Origin: CAYQLT01 sp964418425
GTDB lineage: Bacteria > Bacillota > Limnochordia > Limnochordales > Geochordaceae
DNA: 63,957 nt
Assembly (NCBI GenBank): GCA_964418425.1
Contig: CAYQLT010000015.1
Span: 1-63,957, forward strand
Direction: 5' to 3'
A model generated the notes under the pieces. It was not told the DNA's origin. It did no database searches and saw only the letters and a program-made list of their open reading frames with translations. This document shows positions 35,909 through 45,128 of this stretch, piece after piece. Within the stretch, counting starts at the first letter, position 1. The number at the start of each line of letters is the position of its first letter. The position numbers and the translations under genes are program-made.

Positions 35909-37081
35909 TCACTTTGGGTCGCAAACGGGCTCGAAATCAAAAGCTTTCACCCCGGCCGCCGTCTCTTCCCAGCGGTGGCAGGCGACCTGGTGCCCCCGCT
36001 CTGCCTCCACCAGCCCGGGCGCCAGCTGCCGGCACAGGTCCCGGACCATGGGGCAGCGGTCCTGAAACCGGCACCCTTGCGGCAGGCGGTGCAGCTCCGG
36101 CACCACCCCCGGGATGGGGGTGAGGCGCCTGCCGCGGGGCCGCCCGAGGGGCGGGATGGAACCGATGAGGCCCTGCGTGTAGGGGTGCAAGGGCCTGCCC
36201 ACGATCCGGCCCACCGGCCCCACCTCCACCACCTGCCCCGCATACATGACCAGCACCCGGTCGCAGAATTCGCTCACCACGCCCAGGTCGTGGCTTATGA
36301 ACAAGACGCTGGTGCCGAACCGCTGTTGCAGGTCGGCCATCAGCTCCAATGTCTGCGCCTGGACGGTGACGTCCAGCGCCGTGGTCGGCTCGTCGGCGAT
36401 GAGAACCGCGGGATTGCACGAGAGAGCGATGGCGATCATGGCCCGCTGGCGCATGCCCCCGCTGAACTGGTAGGGATAGTCGCGCATGCGGTGTTCGGGC
36501 GAGGGGATGCCCACCTTCTCCAGCATCTCCACGCCCAGGCGCCAGGTCTGTTCGCGCCGGCGCCACCACCGCACGGGGTCGAGCCGTTCCCACAGCCACT
36601 GCGCAACCCCACGCTGTCCGCTGCCGCTGAGCCGGCCGTCCCCGTAATGCAGGCGAAGGGATTCGGTGATCTGGTCGCCCACCCGCAGAACCGGGTTGAG
36701 AGTGGTGAGCGGGTCCTGAAAGATCATGGCCAGGTGGCGTCCCCGAAGCCGGCGCATCTCCCGCTCCGAAAGCCCGAGGAGGTTCTGTCCGCCGTAGCGT
36801 ACCCTGCCGCCCACGATGCGGCCCGGGTAGGGCACCAGCCGCATGATGGAAAGCGCCATCACGCTCTTGCCGCAGCCCGACTCACCCACCACCCCGAGGG
36901 CCTCGCCCCGGTGAAGGGTGAAGCTGACGCCGTCCACCGCCCGCACCGTGCCCGCGTCAGTGAAAAAGTGGGTCTGCAGGCGGTCAACTTCCAGGATGGG
37001 CTCGCCAGTCTCTTGTCGAGGCTCCGCGACGGGTTCGCCGGCCTCTTGCTGACGCTCCGCCAAAGCCCCTCGGTCTTTCAC
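35909..37081 (-). CDS. Oligopeptide/dipeptide ABC transporter ATPase, D type
   Basis: 390 residues. Walker A GESGCGKSVMALSIM, Q-loop MIFQDPLTTLNPVLR, signature FSGGMRQRAMIAIAL, Walker B VLIADEPTTALDVT, and C-terminal PQGCRFQDRCPMVRDLC. An insertion of about 35 residues follows the Q-loop (RLHYGDGRLSGSGQRGVAQW and LWERLDPVRWWRRREQTW), unlike the usual short helical segment. It starts 6 bp after the permease stop. Confidence 0.92.
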   Translation of the reverse strand: MKDRGALAERQQEAGEPVAEPRQETGEPILEVDRLQTHFFTDAGTVRAVDGVSFTLHRGEALGVVGESGCGKSVMALSIMRLVPYPGRIVGGRVRYGGQNLLGLSEREMRRLRGRHLAMIFQDPLTTLNPVLRVGDQITESLRLHYGDGRLSGSGQRGVAQWLWERLDPVRWWRRREQTWRLGVEMLEKVGIPSPEHRMRDYPYQFSGGMRQRAMIAIALSCNPAVLIADEPTTALDVTVQAQTLELMADLQQRFGTSVLFISHDLGVVSEFCDRVLVMYAGQVVEVGPVGRIVGRPLHPYTQGLIGSIPPLGRPRGRRLTPIPGVVPELHRLPQGCRFQDRCPMVRDLCRQLAPGLVEAERGHQVACHRWEETAAGVKAFDFEPVCDPK

Positions 37082-37087
37082 AGTTCC

Positions 37088-38086
37088 TCAGTCCTTAAGA
37101 CGCGGGTCCAGGGCATCCCGCAGCCCTTCTCCCAGCAGGTTGACCCCGAGAACCGTAAGCAGAATGGCAAGGCCGGGAAACGTGGAGATCCACCATGCCT
37201 GGAACAGGTAGTCGCGCCCGGCGCTGACCATGCTCCCCCACGCCGGGGTCGGGGGCTGAACCCCCAGGCCCAGGAAACTCAAACTGGCCTCCATCAGCAT
37301 GATCCAGGCCACGCGCAGCGTCGAAACCACCAGCACCGATGACAGCACATTGGGCAGGATCTCCCGGAACAGGATGTGCCCGTGCCCGGCCCCCACGGCT
37401 CGGGCGGCCTCCACGTACTCCTGGCTTCGAGCTGCCAGCACCTCGGCCCGAACGACCCGGGCGGGGTAGACCCACTCTTTGTACAGGAGCGCAAGCATCA
37501 GGTTGGTCAGCCCGGGCCCCATCACCGCCATCAGCGCCACCGCCAGCACCAGGTACGGGAAGGCCAAAAGGACATCGACCAGCCGCTGGATGAGCGCGTC
37601 CAGGTGGCCGCCGAAGTATCCCGACAAAAGCCCTGCCGCCGTGCCGATGCTGGTGGCGACCACGACCACCATCAGGCCTACGTACAGCGAAACCCGGCTT
37701 CCGTACAGGATCCGGGAGAGAAGATCCCGGCCCAGCTCGTCGGTCCCCAGGAAATACCGGGGGTCGCCGCCCGGCATCCAGGCCGGCGGCAGAAGCCGGG
37801 CCCGAAGATTCCCGCGGCCCGGGTCGTGGGGCGCCAGCGCCGGGGCGAAGACCGCCACCGCCAGAAATGCCAGAACCAGAAAGGCCCCGACCACGGCCAG
37901 CCGGTTCTTGCGAAACCTCCGCCAGAACTCGGCCAGACGCCGCAGGGCCCGCACTGCAGAGCCCCGCCCCTCGGCCGATTGGGCCGCTCGCGCGGCCTCC
38001 CCGGCAGCTGAACTTACCAGCCAGGAGTCGGCCTGCGAACCGGTGGGAGTGGGATCTTCCCGGAGAATGAGTCTCTCCTCCTCCAC
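37088..38086 (-). CDS. Dipeptide/oligopeptide ABC transporter permease, DppC type
   Basis: 332 residues if started at GTG 38086, 16 bp after the DppB-type stop. The DppC hallmark is RYFLGTDELGRDLLSRILYG, and the EAA loop is VEAARAVGAGHGHILFREIL. The ribosome-site-like GAGGAGGAG lies inside the first codons of the GTG start. The only in-frame codon at normal distance after it is an ATT 18 nt downstream, so the true start is uncertain and an AUU start is possible. The N-terminal 60 residues are hydrophilic and poorly conserved. Confidence 0.88.
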   Translation of the reverse strand: MEEERLILREDPTPTGSQADSWLVSSAAGEAARAAQSAEGRGSAVRALRRLAEFWRRFRKNRLAVVGAFLVLAFLAVAVFAPALAPHDPGRGNLRARLLPPAWMPGGDPRYFLGTDELGRDLLSRILYGSRVSLYVGLMVVVVATSIGTAAGLLSGYFGGHLDALIQRLVDVLLAFPYLVLAVALMAVMGPGLTNLMLALLYKEWVYPARVVRAEVLAARSQEYVEAARAVGAGHGHILFREILPNVLSSVLVVSTLRVAWIMLMEASLSFLGLGVQPPTPAWGSMVSAGRDYLFQAWWISTFPGLAILLTVLGVNLLGEGLRDALDPRLKD

Positions 38087-38102
38087 CCGCGGGGTGCCGC
38101 CG

Positions 38103-39113
38103 TCAGAAGCGCACCCTGGGGTTGACCAGGGTGTAGGCCACGTCGGCCAGGAAGTTGAGCGTGACATAGGTGAGCGCGTAGATGAGCACCGCGGCCTGCA
38201 CCACCGGGTAATCCCGGTAGAAGATGGACTCCACCACCAATCGGCCCAGGCCCGGCCAGCCGAAGACGCTCTCCACCACCATGTTGCCGCCGAGGAGCAC
38301 CCCCATGTTGAGGGCGACCACCGTGAGGGTGGGGATGAGGGCGTTCTTCAGCGCGTGGCGCACCACCACCGCCGCTTCGGAAAGGCCCTTGGAGCGTGCG
38401 AAGACGATGTAATCCTGACGGATGACCTCCAGCATGGACGACCGGGTGACCCGCATGGTCAGCGCCGCCATCGCGGTACCCAGGGTGAGCGCCGGCATGG
38501 CCAGGTGCCGGAGCGCGTTGACGAGGCCTGCCCAGTTTCCCGTGAGGGCGCTGTCCAGCACGTACAGCCCCGTCAGCGGCTCTGGCGCCAGCCCGAAGTC
38601 GATGCGCCCGGCCGTCGGCAGCCACCCCAACCCCACCGAGAAGATCACGATCAGCACGAGCCCCAGCCAGAAGTCGGGGACGGAGACCCCCAGAAGAGCC
38701 CACAGCGTACCGACGCGGTCCACCAGGGAGTAACGCCGGACCGCGCTGATGACGCCCACCGGCAGGGCGATGACCAGTGAGACGAGGATGGCCGCCAGCG
38801 TCAACTCGATGGTGGCCGGGAGCCGGCTGGCCACCAGGTCCCGCACGGGCTGGCGGCTGATGACGGAGACGCCCAGGTTCCCCCGCAGCACGCCGCCCAC
38901 GAAGGCCAGATACTGGACCGGCAGGGGCCGGTCCAGCCCCAGCTCGTGGCGGATGCGCTCCACCTCGCCCTGTTCCACGAAGCCGGCGTCCTCCAGCATG
39001 AGCACCACCGGGTCGCCCGGGGTGAGGTGCATCAGGGAAAAGACGATGACCGTCACCCCGAGCGCCACGGTGATGGCCTGCACGAGGCGGTTGAGGATCT
39101 GAACGAGGTTCAA
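38103..39113 (-). CDS. Dipeptide/oligopeptide ABC transporter permease, DppB type
   Basis: 336 residues, the standard length. N-terminus ILNRLVQAITVALGVTVIVF and LTPGDPV; GNLGVSVISRQPVRDLVASR; EAA loop IVFARSKGLSEAAVVVRHAL; and FGWPGLGRLVVESIFYRDYP near the end, all canonical. It starts 90 bp after the binding-protein stop. Confidence 0.93.
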   Translation of the reverse strand: MNLVQILNRLVQAITVALGVTVIVFSLMHLTPGDPVVLMLEDAGFVEQGEVERIRHELGLDRPLPVQYLAFVGGVLRGNLGVSVISRQPVRDLVASRLPATIELTLAAILVSLVIALPVGVISAVRRYSLVDRVGTLWALLGVSVPDFWLGLVLIVIFSVGLGWLPTAGRIDFGLAPEPLTGLYVLDSALTGNWAGLVNALRHLAMPALTLGTAMAALTMRVTRSSMLEVIRQDYIVFARSKGLSEAAVVVRHALKNALIPTLTVVALNMGVLLGGNMVVESVFGWPGLGRLVVESIFYRDYPVVQAAVLIYALTYVTLNFLADVAYTLVNPRVRF

Positions 39114-39203
39114 CGGGCAGGCCCTCCCGGCTCACCCGTCGCGCCGCGCCGCCGTGCCGGGCCCCGGCTCCCGGAAGCCGGGGCCCCGCGTGGGAAACCG
39201 GCT

Positions 39204-40894
39204 TCAGCGCGTCTTGTAGGCATCGTGCAGGTTGATCCGGCTGTCAGGAATGGGCTCCCACCCCTGCAGGCGCCGGTTCTTTGCGTACAGCTCCTGAGCC
39301 ACGTACTCGAAGACCATCGGCGCATCGTCGTACACGATCCACTGCATCTGGTAGGCGGCCCGTCGGCGCACCTCCGGATCCACCGAGTTGTTCATCAGGT
39401 CGATGAGCCGATCCACCTCGGGGTTGGAATAACCGGTGAAGTTACCCCGATCCCGGGTGCGCAACTTGGGCGTGGCGATGTCGGCGGGGTCGAGGATGGA
39501 GCTTCCCCAATCCTGAAGCNNNNNNNNNNNNNNNNNNNNNNNNNNNNNNNNNNNNNNNNNNNNNNNNNNNNNNNNNNNNNNNNNNNNNNNNNNNNNNNNN
39601 NNNNNNNNNNNNNNNNNNNCTTGGGCGTGGCGATGTCGGCGGGGTCGAGGATGGAGCTTCCCCAATCCTGAAGCCACGCCTGCCGCCGGCCGGCCAGGAT
39701 CTGATCCCGCAGGGCTGCCCAGTCGTTCCACAGCCGCACCCGGGTGCGAATCCCCACCTCGTTGAGCATCAGGGCGTACGCCTCGGCGACGGCCCGCCGG
39801 TAGGGCAGCGTGTCCAACTCAAGGTCAAAGCCGTTGGGATAGCCGGCTTCCCGAAGAAGCTGGCGCGCCCGCTCGGGGTCGTAGGGATAGGGCTTGAGCG
39901 CGGGATCGTAACCGAAGCTCTGAGGCGACAGGATGGTGGGGATGCGCACGGCAAGCCCGCCGAGCACGGTGTCGATGACCGCCTGGACGTCAAGGGCGTG
40001 GTTCATGGCCCGGCGAACCCGGACGTCGTTGAAGGGCGGGCGGTTCACGTTCATCTCCAGGAAGTAGCTACGGGTGCCGTTGACCCGGAGCACCTCCAGA
40101 TTGGGGTCGCGCTCGATGGTGGGGATGGCGTCCACCGGCAGACGGGTGATCAGATCCACCTCACCGGCCAGCAGGGCTGCCACCCGGGTGGAGTCCTCGG
40201 GGATGACCCGGAAGATCACCCGCCGGGCCCGGGCCGGACCAACGGGCGGAAGCTCCGGGGCCCCGCCGTAGTAGCCATCGTAGCGCTCCAGCACCACCTG
40301 GGTGCCCCGCTCCCAGGACACAAACCGAAACGGTCCCGTGCCCACAGGTCGCGTCACCATCTGGTCGCCCACCGCGCGGGAGACCACCAGCATGTGCGGA
40401 AGCATCCGCAGGAATATGGGCCAGGGTTGGCTCATGTGAACCCGCAGGGTATAGGTATCGACGACCTCGGCGCCGGTGATGGGGCTGAACAATCCCTTGC
40501 GGGGCGAAGTCCGCCCGCCCATGGCTCCCTCTTGCACGTGGCGGTTGATGGAGAAGACCGCGTCCTCGGCGGTAAACGGAGAGCCGTCGTGGAAGGTCAC
40601 GCCCCGGCGCAGCCGGATCTCCCAGACGGTGTCGCTCACCGGGCGGATGGATTCGGCCAACTCGTTGACGATCTCCATCTGCGGATTTCGGGTGACGAAG
40701 CCGTCGTAGATGTTGCGAAGGATGGTTTCCGTCTCCCGGTGCCGGAAGTCCATGGGGTCAAGGGTCAACAGGTCCTCGTGAATGCCGACCACGATGGTGT
40801 CTTGAGCCGGGGCAGCCGCCCGCACTGCCGAGGCGCCCAGAACGCTCAGGGCGGCCACCGTAACCATGACGCGCCAAATCATGCCGCGCAGCAC
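39204..40894 (-). CDS. ABC transporter substrate-binding protein, family 5 (interrupted by an assembly gap)
   Basis: 511 residues once the 155-bp artefact at 39465-39674 is removed; the reading frame then runs without interruption. The chosen GTG at 40894 has GGGGGAC upstream; ATG 40882 is the alternative. Signal peptide VMVTVAALSVLGASAVRAAA. Family-5 motifs: LRRGVTFHDGSPFTAEDAVF, MNVNRPPFNDVRVRRAMNHA and YSNPEVDRLIDLMNNSVDPE. It heads the transporter operon, downstream of DUF4387 by about 100 bp. The ligand is unknown; context suggests a peptide-like or gamma-glutamyl compound. Confidence 0.88.
39465..39674. other. Assembly gap (100 N at 39520-39619) with 55-bp duplicated flanks
   Basis: 39465-39519 and 39620-39674 are identical. 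Collapsing them joins the two halves of the binding-protein gene in frame across an ILDPADIATPK segment that is otherwise read twice. Confidence 0.9.
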
Positions 40895-40995
40895 CGCTAG
40901 ACGTCCCCCAATCCGTGAGTGGATGTGTGGCCCGGGAGCGGGCAGGCCGCAAGCCCCCGGACCGCGAGCCACGTCGGAGCCGCCCATCCCCCCTT

Positions 40996-41304
40996 CTACC
41001 CGATTTCGAGATCCATGAGGGGCCCGTACTGCTGGGATCCGAACACGTCCGTCTCGCCGGCGCCACCGCTTGGCCGGGGCCGTCGGATGGTGAACTTGAT
41101 GGCCCGGGCAGGCTCAAAGATCGTATACGAATACAGCCGCTGCGGCGCAATCCCGAAGAGCCGGCAGATGGCCTCCGGCTGCAGGGCAGGGCTACGCCGC
41201 CCCAGCTCAAACGCCTCCTGGCTTGCAAAGATGACGTCGAAGGTCACCAGGTCGACCCCTGCGTTCTTGGAGCGAACCGTACTGGCCAACTCGGCGAGCC
41301 GCAC
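40996..41304 (-). CDS. DUF4387 domain protein
   Basis: 102 residues from GTG 41304, 8 nt after GGGGAGGAGG. The family pattern is clear: RLAELASTVRSKNAGVDLVT, FDVIFASQEAFELGRR, GIAPQRLYSYTIFEPARAIK and the C-terminal TDVFGSQQYGPLMDLEIG. These small proteins have no established function and are usually found next to, or fused with, AtuA/DUF1446 proteins, as here (28 bp from the preceding stop). Confidence 0.88.
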   Translation of the reverse strand: MRLAELASTVRSKNAGVDLVTFDVIFASQEAFELGRRSPALQPEAICRLFGIAPQRLYSYTIFEPARAIKFTIRRPRPSGGAGETDVFGSQQYGPLMDLEIG

Positions 41305-41332
41305 AGAACAGACCTCCTCCCCGCGCCATCCC

Positions 41333-42742
41333 CTACCCGGACTGCCGTGACGGGCCAGCCGCCTGGGCCGCCACCGGGGCAAGACTCGCCTGCCCGTCCA
41401 CGGTGGCAAGGCGGATCTCGAACAGCTCCAGCGGATCCCGCACTGCCAGCGTGTGGTTGATGGTCCACTCGTATACCAGCCGTGCCCGCAGTATCTCGTC
41501 GGACATCAGCGCAGCGGTCCCGGCGGTGCCCCGCACGCCCGGAAGACGGGCATAGAACATCTGGCGGGTGCCCATGGCGGTGACGGCGTAGGCCAGCTCC
41601 GCGGATGCCGCCACCCCTTCCACCACCACGCCCAGTTCGTGCGGCTCAGGCGGACGGTGAGGCTCCAACGGCCCCAGCACCCCATCGCGCCCGTAGACGT
41701 GATAGTGAAGTTCATAGCCCCGGGTGCCGTAGCGCTCCTCCACCTTGCTGCGGGCCCAGGCGATCACCTCGTCGATCCGCCGGCAGAGGTCGGGGTCGCG
41801 GAAGCCCACGATGGCCAGGAACCGCTCCCCCACCGGGCCGGCCCCTTCGATCTTGACCCTGTACTGGGGGTCGGGGCGGAACCGGAACCCCGTCACCCGG
41901 GTGCGCCGTTCGTCCACGGCCTCGTACCGGCACTCCCGCATATCCAGGACACCGCCCGGCAGGTGCTCGAAATAGGGCGTGGCGCGCTCGTACATGGCAT
42001 GGCTGGCCACCGACCAGGGGGTGCACCGCTGCATGGGGTGAAGGGGCTCGAAGACCACCTCGTCGGGATGAACGAACCCGAGGACGGACTCTTTACCCAT
42101 GAACGGCTCCGCGCAGAAGGAAGCGCACTCAAGCACTTTCCCGGCAAAGTAGGCGGCCGCCTCGGGAATCCCGCGCCACAGGGCCGGCGCGGCAAAGATG
42201 GCCACGTCCGACGAGCGGCCGCAAACGATCACGTCGGCCCCCTGTTCCAGCGCCCGCAGGATGGGCTCCACCCCCATGACGGCCACCGCCCGGCTGGTTC
42301 GATCCACGTCAGCCAGGGTGAGGTCGCCCCGTCCGTCCAGCCCCGCCATCCGCTCGCCGGCAGCCAGCCGGCGGCGAAGCTCATCCAGCGGTACGTCCGC
42401 GTAGATGCAGGCGAGGGTGAACGGCTCCAGTCGGTGCCGGGCCGCGATCTCCTGCAGCATGCGAGCGAAGCGGTCCACCCCGGCGCGGGTGCCGGTGTCC
42501 GATGCGGAGCCCACGATGAGGGGGACCCGGGCGCGCCGCGCCTCCACCAGCAGGGCTTCCAGGTCGTGGCGCTGCCATTCCAGCGGGCTGGCCGGATCAT
42601 CCGCCCCCAGGCCGTACGGGCCGATGTCGGAGCTACCCGAGTCAGCCACCACAAAGTCGGGCCCGCGCTGCATCCCGGCCAGAAAGCTGCCAACCTCCAG
42701 CGGGGCGAAACCCAGATGGCCGGTGGGGCTCAAAAGCTTCAC
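41333..42742 (-). CDS. AtuA-family (DUF1446) protein, acyclic terpene utilisation homologue
   Basis: 469 residues if started at GTG 42742 (KLLSPTGHLGFAPLEVGSF), matching the usual beginning of the family; an in-frame ATG at 42829 is an alternative and neither has a strong ribosome site. Recognised by ADSGSSDIGPYGLGAD, VIVCGRSSDVAIFAAPALWR, GKVLECASFCAEP and VKIEGAGPVGERFLAIVGFR. AtuA is needed for citronellol/geraniol catabolism in Pseudomonas, but most homologues have no known reaction. Here it is with DUF4387 and a peptide-type transporter, arguing for a role in breakdown of an imported acid or amide. Confidence 0.85.
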   Translation of the reverse strand: MKLLSPTGHLGFAPLEVGSFLAGMQRGPDFVVADSGSSDIGPYGLGADDPASPLEWQRHDLEALLVEARRARVPLIVGSASDTGTRAGVDRFARMLQEIAARHRLEPFTLACIYADVPLDELRRRLAAGERMAGLDGRGDLTLADVDRTSRAVAVMGVEPILRALEQGADVIVCGRSSDVAIFAAPALWRGIPEAAAYFAGKVLECASFCAEPFMGKESVLGFVHPDEVVFEPLHPMQRCTPWSVASHAMYERATPYFEHLPGGVLDMRECRYEAVDERRTRVTGFRFRPDPQYRVKIEGAGPVGERFLAIVGFRDPDLCRRIDEVIAWARSKVEERYGTRGYELHYHVYGRDGVLGPLEPHRPPEPHELGVVVEGVAASAELAYAVTAMGTRQMFYARLPGVRGTAGTAALMSDEILRARLVYEWTINHTLAVRDPLELFEIRLATVDGQASLAPVAAQAAGPSRQSG

Positions 42743-42866
42743 CTCAGTGATCGAAGTTGACGCCCCCGTCTTTGGAGCCCTCCCTTCCGGTACCTCTCCG
42801 GCATACCACTTCGCCCCCCGCACACCCATCCCGCCCGCGGGCGCCGGTCGGGGGGCCTGGTTGGTA

Positions 42867-42896
42867 CCGGTCCTTACCGGATGGACCGGATATTCT
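42867..42896 (+). promoter_or_regulatory. Putative promoter and operator dyad of the HD-GYP gene
   Basis: CCGGTCC (42867-42873) and GGACCGG (42883-42889) form a perfect 7-bp dyad with a 9-bp spacer, immediately before TATTCT (42891-42896), a -10-like hexamer. No consensus -35 is seen. The dyad core GGTCC...GGACC is also that of the pstS operator. Confidence 0.35.
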
Positions 42897-43013
42897 CGGC
42901 ACGTGTCCCGGATCCTGCAGCCGGTTACAAAAAGCCCGGCGTTCGGCACCGGCGCTCGGGCCCCTCCCCCACCCTCGGGCGACAAGAGGAACTTGGGGAA
43001 ACTGTCGAACCCA

Positions 43014-45110
43014 ATGAGTGGTCGCCCGGGGCCTGTAGGAAGGAATGGATTGGAGTTGCCCGGCGCCTCACACGGCTGTACGGCTCGGCCCGAACTGGAG
43101 ACGAAGCCGCGCTCGACGCTTCAGGGGCGGCTGCTTGCCGCATGCGGGGTGCTGCTCGGGCTCGTGGTGCTGTCGACCCTGGGCGGTTGGCTTGCCATCC
43201 GGCTGCCTGCGGGCTTCCCCCAAGGCCCGCAGGCGGGCGCCGCAGCCTTCCAGCAGCGGGTCACGGCGGCCCTCGTGGGCTGGGCGAGCGTGGCAGGCGC
43301 GGCCGTCGCCGGACTGGGGTGGCTGCACTGGCGCTATGTCGTAAGCCCGCTTCGCCGCCTGCGGGAGGGAGCGGCCCGAATCGCACGGGGCGAGCTGGAC
43401 CACCGCCTGTCCCCGGAGCCGGACCGGGAGTTTGACGAGCTGCGTGGCCACCTGAACCGTATGGCCGCCCGGCTGCAGGCCCACGGAAGCGAGTCAGAGG
43501 CGCGGGCCTGGCTGTGGACACGGCTTGCCAGGGCGTCGGCGCGGATCAACGTGACCCGGGAGGTCAGCGAGGTCATCGAGCTGATGGCCACCCAGGCCAT
43601 GGAACTGATCCAGGCCGATCGCGGCGCGGTCTACCTTCGCGGGCCCGACGACCTCCCGTATTGCCCCTGGTATCGGGGCCTGTCGCCCGGCTACGTCGGA
43701 TCGGCGCTAAAAGAGATCCGGAACCTCCCAGGAGCCCGGCTCCTGGAGCGCCCGGAGCCCGTCATCATCGAGGATGTGGAGCAACTCCCTCCCGAAGCCC
43801 TGGTACGTCACCTGGCCGGTCGAGAAGGTTTCCGAGCCGTGGCGCTGTTTCCCCTGATGCTGGAGGGCCGTTCCGAGGGCGCCATCGGCCTGTATCACAA
43901 CCAGCCCCGGATGTATCCCTCCTGGGAGCGGGAAGCCCTCACCGATTTCTGCCACCAGGCAGCCCTGGCGCTGGCAGGCGCCCGCCTTCTGGAGCAAACG
44001 CGCCAGCAGGCTGAGGCAACCCGCCAGGCCTACGAGCAAGAGCGGGCCCTGCACGAGATCGCCCACGAGGTCGCCTCCTCCCTGGACGTCTCCCGGGTCC
44101 TCTCCACCATCGCGCGCCACGCCGCCCGCCTGACCGACTCGGTGGCCGCCGGCATTTTCGACGTGGACCGAACCGACGGCACCCTGTACGTGAAGGTGGC
44201 CTACGGGGCCAGCCCGGCCTTTGCCCGAGCGGTGCGCGCCGCGAAGGTGCGCGTCGGCGAGGGGGCCATCGGCCGAGCCGCCGCGCTGCGCCAGCCCGTC
44301 CAGATTCACGACGTTCTGGAGGAGCCTGGATACCGGTTTTTGGACATCGCCCTGGCCGAAGGGTACCGCTCGATCCTGGCAGCGCCCATGCTCAGCGACG
44401 GGGCGGTCATCGGAGGAATCGTGGTCTGGAGCGACCGACCCCGCCGTTTCGACGACCGGCACGTAGCTCTGCTCTCCACGCTCGCGGACCACTCGGCCAC
44501 GGCCGTGAAAAACGCCTACCTGTACGAAGAGCTTGCCCGCACCTACGATGCCACCCTGGAAGCCCTCACAGCCGCGCTGGATGCCAGGGACCACGAGACC
44601 GAGGGGCATTCCCGACGGGTTGCCGAGATGACCCGGGCCTTAGCCGAGGAACTGGGGGTGCCACCCGCACGGGTCACAGAACTTTACCGCGGCGCGCTGG
44701 TGCATGACGTGGGCAAGATCGGGGTCCCCGACCGCATCCTGCTGAAGCCAGGCCCGCTGGACGAGGAGGAGTGGCGGCAGATGCGCCGCCACCCCGAGAT
44801 CGGCTATCAGATCCTGCAGGGAATCCGCTTTCTCGGCGAAGGCCTGGATGTGGTGATGTACCATCACGAGCGCTGGGATGGCACCGGCTACCCCTTCGGC
44901 TTGCGGGGGGAGGCCATTCCCTTTGGAGCCCGGATCTTCGCCGTGGCGGACGCCTACGACGCGATGACCTCCCCCCGGCCGTATCGCCAACCCTTTTCGC
45001 ACGCCGAGGCCGTCGCACAGATCCGAAGCGGTGCCGGTAGCCAGTTCGACCCCGCGGTGGTGGAGGCATTCTTCCGGGTGCTCAAAGCCCGGGGCATCCG
45101 TTCGGCGTAG
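43014..45110 (+). CDS. Membrane HAMP-GAF-GAF-HD-GYP protein (predicted c-di-GMP phosphodiesterase)
   Basis: 698 residues from ATG 43014; TTG 43050 with AGGAAGG upstream is a credible alternative. Two membrane helices (about 45-67 and 88-108) flank a short extracytoplasmic loop. A HAMP segment follows (RYVVSPLRRLREGAARIARG), then GAF1 (about 175-325), GAF2 (about 345-495) and the HD-GYP domain with GHSRRVAEM, ALVHDVGKIGVPDRILLKPG, YHHERWDGTGYP and RIFAVADAYDAMTSPRPYR. All metal-ligand and GYP residues are present, so hydrolysis of c-di-GMP is expected. No GGDEF partner is adjacent. The gene stands alone between two leftward operons. Confidence 0.9.
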   Translation: MSGRPGPVGRNGLELPGASHGCTARPELETKPRSTLQGRLLAACGVLLGLVVLSTLGGWLAIRLPAGFPQGPQAGAAAFQQRVTAALVGWASVAGAAVAGLGWLHWRYVVSPLRRLREGAARIARGELDHRLSPEPDREFDELRGHLNRMAARLQAHGSESEARAWLWTRLARASARINVTREVSEVIELMATQAMELIQADRGAVYLRGPDDLPYCPWYRGLSPGYVGSALKEIRNLPGARLLERPEPVIIEDVEQLPPEALVRHLAGREGFRAVALFPLMLEGRSEGAIGLYHNQPRMYPSWEREALTDFCHQAALALAGARLLEQTRQQAEATRQAYEQERALHEIAHEVASSLDVSRVLSTIARHAARLTDSVAAGIFDVDRTDGTLYVKVAYGASPAFARAVRAAKVRVGEGAIGRAAALRQPVQIHDVLEEPGYRFLDIALAEGYRSILAAPMLSDGAVIGGIVVWSDRPRRFDDRHVALLSTLADHSATAVKNAYLYEELARTYDATLEALTAALDARDHETEGHSRRVAEMTRALAEELGVPPARVTELYRGALVHDVGKIGVPDRILLKPGPLDEEEWRQMRRHPEIGYQILQGIRFLGEGLDVVMYHHERWDGTGYPFGLRGEAIPFGARIFAVADAYDAMTSPRPYRQPFSHAEAVAQIRSGAGSQFDPAVVEAFFRVLKARGIRSA

Positions 45111-45128
45111 CTGCCCCGAAGCCACCCG

